Shown piece after piece: positions 1-4,828 of a stretch of DNA of 5,456 bases (its first letter is position 1; every line of letters starts with the position of its first letter). Origin of the DNA: Treponema sp. (GTDB lineage Bacteria; Spirochaetota; Spirochaetia; Treponematales; Treponemataceae); assembly GCA_023231445.1 (NCBI GenBank), contig JALNVF010000177.1, positions 1-5,456 of the forward strand, in the 5' to 3' direction. Below the pieces are notes generated by a model that was given only the letters and a program-made list of their open reading frames with translations, was not told the DNA's origin and searched no databases. The translations under genes and the position numbers were made by a program.

Positions 1-582
1 CGTACCGTCGCTCTGATGGTCAAGCAGCACTAGATATACATCACGGTCGGTATACACGTTGAACACGACCTGTTCTCCAGTCTTGTACTGTGTCGTCTCT
101 CTGTCTGTGGTAAGTGAAAGATTGAATTGATGCGGTATCTGATTTTCTGTCTTTTTAAGTTCATTTATTGAAGAAACGGATGCATCCCATCGTGTAAGGA
201 GCTTTTCCTTTTCCTGCTGTGGATATTTCAGAAGTACCCATGCTGCCCATTTTTTCCCGGTCTTCTGGGTTGCCGTATCAGCTTCAGTGCAGTCAACGAG
301 GGCGTATTCAGGTGAAGGTGAAAGACCTGCTTCTTTGAGTGCCGGTATTATGCCGACTCTGTTCATAAGGAGCTGTCTGGCTCCGTCTTCTGCCTGTTCA
401 AGCGCTTCCTGCTCCGAAGCGCAGTTCTCCGACGATCCGCGTTCGTACATATTGTCTTCGTCATCTTTGTGAGGACTGTTCCACCAGTACGGTTTTTCAG
501 CAAAACAGACGGAGGTCACACTCGTAAAAAGTACAGCCGCGCAGGCTGCATACATAAGAAATCTCTTCCGGTTCATTTTCAT
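1..582 (-). CDS. Exported DUF4384-type protein, 5' part (runs off left edge)
   Basis: This frame stays open from an ATG at 580-582 to the window edge, giving 194 residues without the C-terminus. Residues 1-28 form a signal peptide: a basic MKMNRKR start, a hydrophobic core, and a probable signal peptidase I site after VCFA. A second in-frame ATG lies at 574-576, and an AGG precedes the first ATG by a few bases. The mature start (KPYWWNSP, then YERGSSENC and a run of Ala/Glu/Gln helix) resembles the LPP20-like lead domain found in many bacterial envelope proteins. From about residue 165, the pattern YKTGEQVVFNVYTDRDVYLVLLD matches the start of DUF4384, a beta-rich domain often seen with or beside caspase-fold proteins. 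The divergent neighbour at 958 is such a caspase remnant, so the two may once have worked together. The substrate is unknown. The domain call is by pattern recognition only. Confidence 0.8.
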   Translation of the reverse strand, partial: MKMNRKRFLMYAACAAVLFTSVTSVCFAEKPYWWNSPHKDDEDNMYERGSSENCASEQEALEQAEDGARQLLMNRVGIIPALKEAGLSPSPEYALVDCTEADTATQKTGKKWAAWVLLKYPQQEKEKLLTRWDASVSSINELKKTENQIPHQFNLSLTTDRETTQYKTGEQVVFNVYTDRDVYLVLLDHQSDGT

Positions 583-606
583 TCTGTACCTGAAATATAA
601 ATTTAT

Positions 607-612
607 ATTATA
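607..612 (-). promoter_or_regulatory. Probable -10 box (TATAAT) for the DUF4384 gene
   Basis: The minus strand reads TATAAT, a perfect -10 hexamer, about 24 bases before the ATG at 582. The expected -35 position (about 630-635) falls inside the hairpin element at 612-744 and reads AAAGTG, a poor match to TTGACA. The element therefore provides the upstream half of this promoter. Whether the original -35 was displaced by its arrival cannot be told from one sequence. Confidence 0.5.
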
Positions 613-744
613 GGGCACCTCTAAAAACTCACTTTCGGTGATTTTTTAGAGATGCCGTCGAGTTTTAGGTCGTTGTAATATCACGACTTAAAACATCGCG
701 TTTTCAGAGTTACCTCAAAAAACTGAAGTTTTTAGAGGTTCCCT
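612..744. mobile_element. MITE-like element: 18-bp terminal inverted repeats and three hairpins
   Basis: The ends are AGGGCACCTCTAAAAACT (612-629) and its reverse complement with one mismatch (727-744). Inside are three consecutive hairpins. Arms 614-632 and 638-656 pair over 19 positions with two mismatches and a 5-base loop. Arms 659-673 and 683-698 pair with one bulge and one mismatch. Arms 712-724 and 727-739 pair over 13 positions with one mismatch and a 2-base loop. The motif ACCTCTAAAAACT or a close variant occurs four times, twice in each orientation, so the outer arms can also pair with each other across the whole element. There is no ORF inside. This is the architecture of a non-autonomous miniature transposable element. 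No clear target-site duplication can be seen; the flanks are TTAT on the left and CTAG on the right. A structured RNA is the alternative. Confidence 0.65.
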
Positions 745-957
745 CTAGTTAATATTATTATAAATACGAATATGTAAAAAATCAATTGAAAGAATCAGGA
801 TAATTCCGTTTCTGAAACAATAAGCATCGGACAAGTCGTGGTACGTAATATTGACTTTAACATAAGATGGATTTAATATTAAATATAAAGTAATTATGCC
901 TGTTATTTTGTACCGCCTAAGATAAAATTATAGAAAAAAGAGACGTTTAACAGATTT
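745..957. other. AT-rich intergenic spacer with a plus-strand promoter
   Basis: This stretch separates the hairpin element from the caspase remnant. Both strands are rich in TAATATTA-like runs. I see no coding frame with protein-like composition and no RNA gene. Its only convincing signal is the promoter at 851-879, entered separately. Confidence 0.6.
851..879 (+). promoter_or_regulatory. Sigma70-type promoter for the caspase-like gene
   Basis: The sequence reads TTGACT (851-856), a 17-base spacer, then TAATAT (874-879). Each hexamer is one mismatch from consensus and the spacing is optimal. It points at the ATG at 958, leaving a leader of roughly 70 bases. The ribosome site is weak: only a purine run, AAAAAAGAGACG, ending some 15 bases before the ATG. 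The promoter looks intact although the gene behind it is broken. Confidence 0.65.
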
Positions 958-1197
958 ATGAACTTTATAAGCAAAAAAGTGCTTATTTTCTATTATATAA
1001 CATTCTGCTGTGTCCTGCATCTTGCGGCTGAGCATCGTGTGGCGCTCGTCATCGGAAACGCTGCATATACCGATATGCCGCTCAAAACAATACAGGAAGC
1101 GGTGCGCCGTTTTACGGAAAAAATAACGTCGGGCGATACGGTGGCCCTGTTTCATTCGTGCGGAGGGTTTAATACCCCCACCCCTTGGTGCGTATGA
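958..1197 (+). pseudogene. Caspase-like (peptidase C14 fold) protein, internally deleted and 3'-truncated
   Basis: The 79-residue frame begins with a signal peptide or membrane anchor (residues 5-24, KKVLIFYYITFCCVLHLAA). It continues with HRVALVIGNAAYTDMPLK, the hallmark first strand of bacterial caspase-fold (C14/metacaspase-like) proteins. In the family this is followed by an ND-containing helix and a GF segment of some 30-40 residues before the helix seen here as IQEAVRRFTEKITSGDTVALF. That stretch is absent, and the join after PLK is in frame. The strand SGDTVALF should lead into the Gly-His-Gly catalytic motif. Instead the frame reads HSCGG and runs into the palindrome at 1165, so the catalytic His, the Cys and the rest of the domain are missing. 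The last nine or so residues are encoded by the repeat. It is non-functional as a protease, and its ancestral role, perhaps envelope-associated, cannot be recovered. Confidence 0.75.
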
Positions 1198-1211
1198 AGG
1201 GTATTAAACCC
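1165..1211. repeat. Long palindrome: 13-bp perfect arms with a nested small hairpin
   Basis: GGGTTTAATACCC (1165-1177) pairs perfectly with GGGTATTAAACCC (1199-1211). The 21-base loop contains a small CACC/GGTG hairpin (1179-1190). It starts where the caspase-like gene loses similarity to its family. The layout resembles the imperfect palindromes recognised by Y1 (HUH) transposases of the IS200/IS605 and RAYT/REP type. No transposase gene is in the window, so the assignment is inference. Confidence 0.6.
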
Positions 1212-1239
1212 CGACTGCAATACCTTTAGAGAACAACAT

Positions 1240-1261
1240 ACCTCGACCCTTGGGTCGAGGT
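1240..1261. repeat. REP-like hairpin next to the FMN-binding gene stop codon
   Basis: ACCTCGACCC (1240-1249), TT, then GGGTCGAGGT (1252-1261) makes a perfect 10-bp stem with a 2-base loop. Flanking AACAAC (1233-1238) and GTTGTT (1260-1265) could extend it around a short bulge. It lies 28 bases after the first palindrome, and the two probably form one unit, as REP pairs often do. It is directly downstream of the minus-strand gene ending at 1269 and could slow or end transcription. It has no U-rich tail, so a standard intrinsic terminator is doubtful. Confidence 0.55.
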
Positions 1262-1268
1262 TGTTGAC

Positions 1269-1688
1269 TTATTTTTCTGCTTTTTTGAGTGCCTGTTCTA
1301 CGGTTGCTTTGAATATGTTGTATGACCATGTTGCGCCGCTGACGGCATCGACGTCATTCATATTCATATTTTTTTTGTAAGCTTTGACATACTGCTCTAT
1401 ACCTTTCAGATCGTTGCGGCATTGAAGAATGTATTCATCGTTTCCCGCGAAAACTTTTTCATAATCTTTATCGAATATCTGATTTTTATCTTTATCTATA
1501 ATGTAGAAATCGAAACTGATTATCTTATCGTTTTTGACAGTCAGTTTGCATTCTCCCCAATAAGGTTCCTGCGTATAGGAAGCCTGCGATTCTCCTTTGT
1601 ACGTTCCATCTTTCAGCGACTGAGCAAAACAGAGACCGCTGAACAATACAGTAAGCACTGCGATAATAACAAATTTGTTGCGTTTCAT
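1269..1688 (-). CDS. Secreted FMN-binding domain protein
   Basis: This is a complete 139-residue protein. Residues 1-22 form a signal peptide (MKRNK, a hydrophobic core, LCFA before QS), so it acts outside the inner membrane. The mature part opens with LKDGTYKGES, continues with a strand around VKNDKIISFDFY, and ends in the FMN_bind signature DAVSGATWSYNIF. In this family the Thr of SGAT (T120 here) receives FMN covalently through a phosphoester bond made by an ApbE/Ftp flavin transferase. The likely role is single-domain extracytoplasmic electron carriage. The partner reductase and the ApbE gene are not in this window. The gene has its own promoter (1719-1747) and appears monocistronic; the ribosome site is weak (GAGA about 7-10 bases before the ATG). 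Length and motif order look normal and there is no sign of damage. Confidence 0.88.
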   Translation of the reverse strand: MKRNKFVIIAVLTVLFSGLCFAQSLKDGTYKGESQASYTQEPYWGECKLTVKNDKIISFDFYIIDKDKNQIFDKDYEKVFAGNDEYILQCRNDLKGIEQYVKAYKKNMNMNDVDAVSGATWSYNIFKATVEQALKKAEK

Positions 1689-1718
1689 AGATTATCTCGT
1701 CTTTTATCAGTATCACTC

Positions 1719-1747
1719 AGTATATAACGGACGGTATGATTTGTAAA
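1719..1747 (-). promoter_or_regulatory. Sigma70-type promoter for the FMN-binding gene
   Basis: The minus strand reads TTTACA (1742-1747), a 17-base spacer, then TATACT (1719-1724). The two hexamers match consensus at five of six and five of six positions. The ATG at 1688 lies about 30 bases downstream of the -10 box, leaving a short leader. Confidence 0.6.
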
Positions 1748-1812
1748 TCGGTATGTATTGAACATCGTTTTGTATTAATGGTTGCCGGCAGCGCTGTTTT
1801 TTACTTTCCGTA

Positions 1813-3378
1813 TTATTCGCAGTAATATTTTGCCTGCGGCGTCCACAGCCGGTAATAGAGCGAACCTGTATCTTTCATCAGCTCCGCATGACTGCTGGTT
1901 TGGACGATATGTCCTTTATCGAACACGACGATCGTATCGCAGAAACGACAGCTCGACATGCGGTGCAAAATATAGACGGACGTTTTGTTTGCCACAAGGC
2001 TGTCGAACCGTTTGTAGATTTCGTATTCCGATTTCGGGTCGAGTGCGCTTGTCGGCTCGTCGAGAATCACTACGGGCGAATTTTTGTAAAGCGCACGTGC
2101 GATCGCAATTTTTTGAGCTTCGCCGCCCTGTTCCGTATTCTGATACAGTTCCGTGTCGAGCCCGTTTTCCACCCGGTCGACACGGTCGAGAATGCCGGCT
2201 TCTTCAAGACAGATGCGTACCCGTTTCCTGTCGCAGACGACGGAAGCGGCGACATTCTGTGCGACGGTAAAGGCAAAGAGTTTAAAATCCTGAAACACGA
2301 CGCCGAGCAGCGTGATGTATTCGCTGTAATCGTATTTTTTGATGTCTATCCCGTTGAGGAGAATGATGCCTTCCGTGGGGTCGTACAAACGGCAGAGCAG
2401 TTTTATGAAAGTTGTTTTTCCGGCTCCGTAGTTTCCCACGATTGCGAGTTTTTCACCTGCTTTTATATGCAGCGTGATATGCGAAAGCGTGTCGTTCGTC
2501 ATGCCCGGATATCTGAACGAAACGTCCTCAAAATCGATTGAAAGTGAATGACCCACAGCCGGGACTATACGGGCACGGCCGCGGGGGTGTCTGTCGCCGA
2601 TGTCCATGTACTGTTGGTACTGAATCACTTCGATATTCACGCGGAACAATTCCGAAATGGTCCAGGTGTTCATCCACTGGAAAAAGCCGGAAATAAGGGC
2701 GATATTGAAGGTGAACTCCGCTATGGTAATACATCCGTTCAACGTCTGGACTGCGAGCAGAGAGTATGCAAGCAGATCACGGAGGAAAAGAAAAAGAGAA
2801 TCGGACAATTGGGGCAGAAAATAATGCAGTTCTATTTTTCGCTGCAGTGAAAACCGTTTTGCAAGCAGCACCGCATAGCTTGCCATTCCCACAAACCTTA
2901 TAACAAGGTCCGGTACGGCGCGCATCATGTATTCTATTCCGTTTGATCCGTCATATACAGCCGTCTGTGCGCGCTGCAGTTTACGCTGCATGACAGTGGG
3001 TTCTATGTTTTCGTAATCGGTCGAGAGAATTTTTTCTTCAAGCCGTCCGAAAAAGACGGAGATCCGTGTTCGCGTACAGAGCGCTGCGTATACTTCAGTG
3101 AGCATTCTGCTGAAAAACTGACAGGCTGCGAAAACTGCTATACCGATGCCAATCGTACACAGCAGACGGGAGATCCCCTTTCCGTCGGTGAGCGTTTTTA
3201 CCGCGAGGGCGGGCAGAAAATTTCCGACAACGACTGTTGCATATGCCGTAATGCTTCCTGCGGTAAGAAGGACAATCGCCCGCGGTCTGAATCTGATCAG
3301 ACCGGAGAAAATGTATACAATATTACTGAAGAGAGAATAGTTTTTTCCTTCCGGTACGGTTCCGGTGTTCTGTTTCAT
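1813..3378 (-). CDS. ABC exporter half-transporter (TMD-NBD), shortened and probably inactive
   Basis: The start chosen is the ATG at 3376-3378, because AAGGAGG sits six bases upstream; an in-frame ATG at 3414 has no such site. The product is 521 residues, against roughly 580-620 for the family. Hydrophobic helices lie near residues 34-58, 73-92, 149-173, 192-213 and 221-241. That is five, not six: helix 4 and most of the following cytoplasmic loop appear deleted in frame around residues 173-192. The ATPase domain has Walker A GNYGAGKTT (315-323), a Q-loop Gln (363), Walker B VVILDE (436-441), SALD (444-447) and the switch His (472, ILHRM). The LSGG signature is spoiled: where relatives read about SGGEAQ, this has TEQGGEAQ, lacking the Ser and a few preceding residues. 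Such proteins export peptides or lipids as dimers. It lies downstream of the kinase and regulator remnants, which suggests an old peptide sensing/export module. Without its coupling loop and signature Ser it is unlikely to transport. Confidence 0.82.
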   Translation of the reverse strand: MKQNTGTVPEGKNYSLFSNIVYIFSGLIRFRPRAIVLLTAGSITAYATVVVGNFLPALAVKTLTDGKGISRLLCTIGIGIAVFAACQFFSRMLTEVYAALCTRTRISVFFGRLEEKILSTDYENIEPTVMQRKLQRAQTAVYDGSNGIEYMMRAVPDLVIRFVGMASYAVLLAKRFSLQRKIELHYFLPQLSDSLFLFLRDLLAYSLLAVQTLNGCITIAEFTFNIALISGFFQWMNTWTISELFRVNIEVIQYQQYMDIGDRHPRGRARIVPAVGHSLSIDFEDVSFRYPGMTNDTLSHITLHIKAGEKLAIVGNYGAGKTTFIKLLCRLYDPTEGIILLNGIDIKKYDYSEYITLLGVVFQDFKLFAFTVAQNVAASVVCDRKRVRICLEEAGILDRVDRVENGLDTELYQNTEQGGEAQKIAIARALYKNSPVVILDEPTSALDPKSEYEIYKRFDSLVANKTSVYILHRMSSCRFCDTIVVFDKGHIVQTSSHAELMKDTGSLYYRLWTPQAKYYCE

Positions 3379-3384
3379 ACCGAT

Positions 3385-3391
3385 CCTCCTT
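3385..3391 (-). promoter_or_regulatory. Strong ribosome binding site fixing the ABC transporter start
   Basis: AAGGAGG on the minus strand lies six bases before the ATG at 3378, the best Shine-Dalgarno match in the window. It excludes the 12-residue longer start at 3414. Confidence 0.8.
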
Positions 3392-3421
3392 ACTAATGAC
3401 AGTGTGTCATACATTGATGCG

Positions 3422-3450
3422 AATTTATCAATTTGTACGCGGAATGTTAA
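3422..3450 (-). promoter_or_regulatory. Possible promoter for the ABC transporter
   Basis: The minus strand reads TTAACA (3445-3450), a 17-base spacer, then TAAATT (3422-3427). It falls in the 90-base gap between the kinase stop and the transporter start, so the transporter could be expressed on its own. The -10 match is only four of six, and read-through from the kinase gene is equally possible. Confidence 0.35.
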
Positions 3451-3468
3451 AAACAGTACCTGAAACGC

Positions 3469-3918
3469 TTACAGCGGAAGCAGAATCTCCGTCGAGAAAA
3501 CACCCGGTTCATTTTTTCTGTTGATATACCCGCCGTATTTTTTTACCACGGCGTCGATCCGCTTGAGACGGTGACCGTGATTTCCCCGTTTTAAAGAGAT
3601 ATACTGGCTGTCGAGCCGCCGCACCAGTTCCGTCGTTGCGTTCGTACAGCATATATAGAGCTGCTGTTTGAGCGTACCGATATACACTCTGACGAACCGG
3701 TCCGACGATACGGACAGTTTTTCGCACGATTCGATTGCATTGTCGTAATCTCCCATTGCGAGAAACGCTTTTATAGTCTGAAGGTGGTTGTGGTAGTCGT
3801 GCCGCCAGCCTCGCATCGTAAGATAGAGGTTCTGTACTTCCTGCACATGATTTGCAATAAGCCGCTCGTGGTCTTCTACAATCTGTTTTTCGTAAAGCCA
3901 CCGTATAAGACTGAACAT
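3469..3918 (-). CDS. GHKL-type (AgrC/BlpH-like) sensor histidine kinase, lacking sensor and inter-box segment
   Basis: The product has 149 residues, where relatives have about 250-450. The coiled start (residues 9-34) leads into the H-box MRGWRHDYHNH with phospho-acceptor H40. Family members then carry about 60-70 residues (the second dimerisation helix and the start of the ATPase domain) before the N-box. Here AMGDYD runs straight into the N-box DNAIESC (59-65), an apparent in-frame deletion. The remainder is well kept: RVYIGTLKQQLYICCTN, then GNHGHRLKRID, where the usual G-box Gly is Arg117, and YGGYINRKNEPGVFSTEILLPL at the end. No membrane helix precedes residue 9, so the usual N-terminal peptide-sensing domain is also missing. 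The ATG overlaps the regulator stop codon (TGATG), so translation was coupled to it. It is probably non-functional; a shortened cytoplasmic ATP-binding protein cannot be ruled out. Confidence 0.78.
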   Translation of the reverse strand: MFSLIRWLYEKQIVEDHERLIANHVQEVQNLYLTMRGWRHDYHNHLQTIKAFLAMGDYDNAIESCEKLSVSSDRFVRVYIGTLKQQLYICCTNATTELVRRLDSQYISLKRGNHGHRLKRIDAVVKKYGGYINRKNEPGVFSTEILLPL

Positions 3919-4304
3919 CAGGAACCTGTCCTGTACCAGCGGATAAACGCGGCGGTAAGCGCTTCATACTGACTTCTGCTTACACGGGAATACTCGAACC
4001 GTTCGACAGCGTGCATTCCGTACGGGAAATCCGTTCGACATGGCGGAGATTGACGAGAAACGCGCGGTGAGAGAGCACGAATCCGTTTGCCTCGAGCTGC
4101 GGCCGCATTCTGCTCAGATTTTCTTTTCATTCGAGCGTTTCCTTTTTCGTCACCATTGAAAGGTAGTTCAAGATACAGAATATCCCGGTAGAGCACTTTT
4201 CGCGTTTCACCGAGATACTCGAAGAGAAAATACGCTGCTGCGGAATCAGTTTCCTTTACTTTGAGCGACGTGCGTATTTCGGCGATCGTCTTCCACTGCC
4301 GCAT
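3918..4304 (-). pseudogene. LytTR response-regulator DNA-binding domain, frameshifted, receiver missing
   Basis: Read in three pieces, this is a LytTR domain. The first frame gives AYFLFEYLGETRKVLYRDILYLE (about 4245-4167), the typical first strands. The next frame, one base on from about 4166, gives MVTKKETLE, a TGA stop at 4127-4129, then KENLSRMRPQLEANGFVLSHRAFLVNLRHVERISR and NGSSIPV, the core with the conserved SHRAFLVN turn. After a second shift near 3981 the first frame resumes as SRSQYEALTAAFIRWYRTGS and ends at 3918. Removing one base at the first break and two at the second, and reading through the TGA, restores a complete domain. No CheY-like receiver precedes it; the upstream DNA is the 45-bp repeat array. 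The protein would have controlled the kinase/transporter operon, to which it is joined by a stop-start overlap. It is certainly inactive as it stands. Confidence 0.82.
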
Positions 4305-4328
4305 AGCTTGCCTGCAGTTCGACACAAA

Positions 4329-4553
4329 TACAGATGTACTCTTCCGGTGTGTATTGCAGAAGTTTACGATCGGTACAGATACACTTTCCCGGTGTACACT
4401 GCAAAAGTTCACGACAGGCTCAGCGGCAGACTTCCGACATGTACGGCGGAGTTTTGCATCCGGCACAGTAGAAGACTTGAGGCGTATACAGATGAAGCCT
4501 GCGACTGTACACAGCGGCAGACCTGTACCGTATACGCCGCAGTAGTATCCGCG
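4329..4553. repeat. Tandem array of about five diverged 45-bp repeats (minisatellite)
   Basis: On the plus strand the units begin near 4329, 4374, 4419, 4464 and 4508. Units 1 (4329-4373) and 2 (4374-4418) both start TACAGAT and agree at about 34 of 45 positions. Ten of their eleven differences are transitions. Units 3 and 5 share the block CAGCGGCAGAC. Each unit has a central near-palindrome (GTGTAC, ATGTAC, GTATAC) spaced about 45 bases from the next. Because 45 is a multiple of three, several frames stay open and show 15-residue periodicity: plus-strand TDTLSRCTLQKFTTG and minus-strand RKLLQYTPEEYICIC. Openness therefore does not prove coding. The array lies exactly between the RES-like fragment and the LytTR remnant, in place of the expected RES 3' part and receiver domain. 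Confidence 0.7.
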
Positions 4554-4801
4554 AGATCCGCCAGCTTTTTTACGAAAACTTCCACTGCGGCTAAAACGCA
4601 CGGAAGTCTGTCCCTGTTTACCGGTATTCCTGCCTCCTTCCTGTTTTCAGGATATTCAGCCAGGGCTGTATCGGGTGCCGCTGCAGGATACACGACAGGA
4701 TAGCTTCTCGGAGTATTATATCGGGCTCCGTCCTTCCATGAACCTTTACCGCTCAGCATATCCTCCCGCAGGAATATGCATAACGCAGCATACTGACACA
4801 C
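4409..4801 (-). pseudogene. RES-domain (NAD-degrading toxin family) fragment, 3' part replaced by repeats
   Basis: The frame opens at a GTG (4799-4801) and runs 130 codons, but only residues about 14-85 look like a known domain. LSGKGSWKDGARYNTP fits the RES start (LSGxGS...GGRWNxxG) with its conserved Arg (R27). PVVYPAAAPDTALAEY carries the conserved Tyr and the Glu (E49) of the ALAE motif. LPCVLAAVEVFVKKLADLAD matches the usual V-A-I-E-V strand and L-D-L-T-D turn. RES proteins of toxin-antitoxin pairs (ResT/MbcT type) break down NAD+. The C-terminal half with the late PSA/NLVLF segment is absent, and from about residue 90 the frame is made of 45-bp repeat units. The N-terminus before LSGKGS also does not fit. 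No Xre-type antitoxin is adjacent. It sits 27 bases after the cyclase gene. The family call comes from motif memory and needs a profile search. Confidence 0.55.
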
Positions 4802-4828
4802 AACAGAGCATAACTTGTTTTTGTGAAT

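Noticed and set aside
287..472. Short plus-strand frame
   Set aside because: It is antisense to the exported DUF4384 protein, whose frame has a signal peptide and family-like composition.
745..850. Riboswitch or small RNA in the AT-rich spacer
   Set aside because: No conserved aptamer motif, stable stem or terminator can be seen; only AT-rich promoter-like sequence.
1240..1261. Rho-independent terminator of the FMN-binding gene
   Set aside because: The stem is strong, but the loop is only two bases and ATGTTGTTCT follows instead of a U run. A REP-like repeat fits better, although some terminating effect is possible.
1784..1806. Intrinsic terminator (palindromic GCCGGC and CAGCGCTG followed by six T)
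   Set aside because: The T run is on the plus strand, where no gene ends. The two palindromes are too short for a stable stem, and in the orientation of the ABC gene there is no U tract after them.
1888..2541. A 217-codon plus-strand open frame
   Set aside because: It lies fully antisense to the ABC transporter ATPase domain, has no domain-like content or ribosome site, and is a shadow of that gene. The same holds for the shorter plus-strand frames at 1782-2270 and 2548-2850.
4329..4553. CRISPR-like array
   Set aside because: The units are contiguous 45-mers with no unique spacers between conserved repeats, they are too diverged, and no cas gene is present.
3918..4601. A single 227-codon minus-strand gene
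   Set aside because: The frame is open only because the 45-bp repeats lack stops. Its 5' half is repeat translation, and its LytTR portion fits only when two frameshifts are allowed. I annotated the LytTR remnant instead.
4261..4703. Plus-strand repetitive proteins (two frames open through the repeats)
   Set aside because: Four of six frames are open across the array because the unit length is a multiple of three. There is no ribosome site or promoter, and the outer parts overlap recognisable minus-strand genes.
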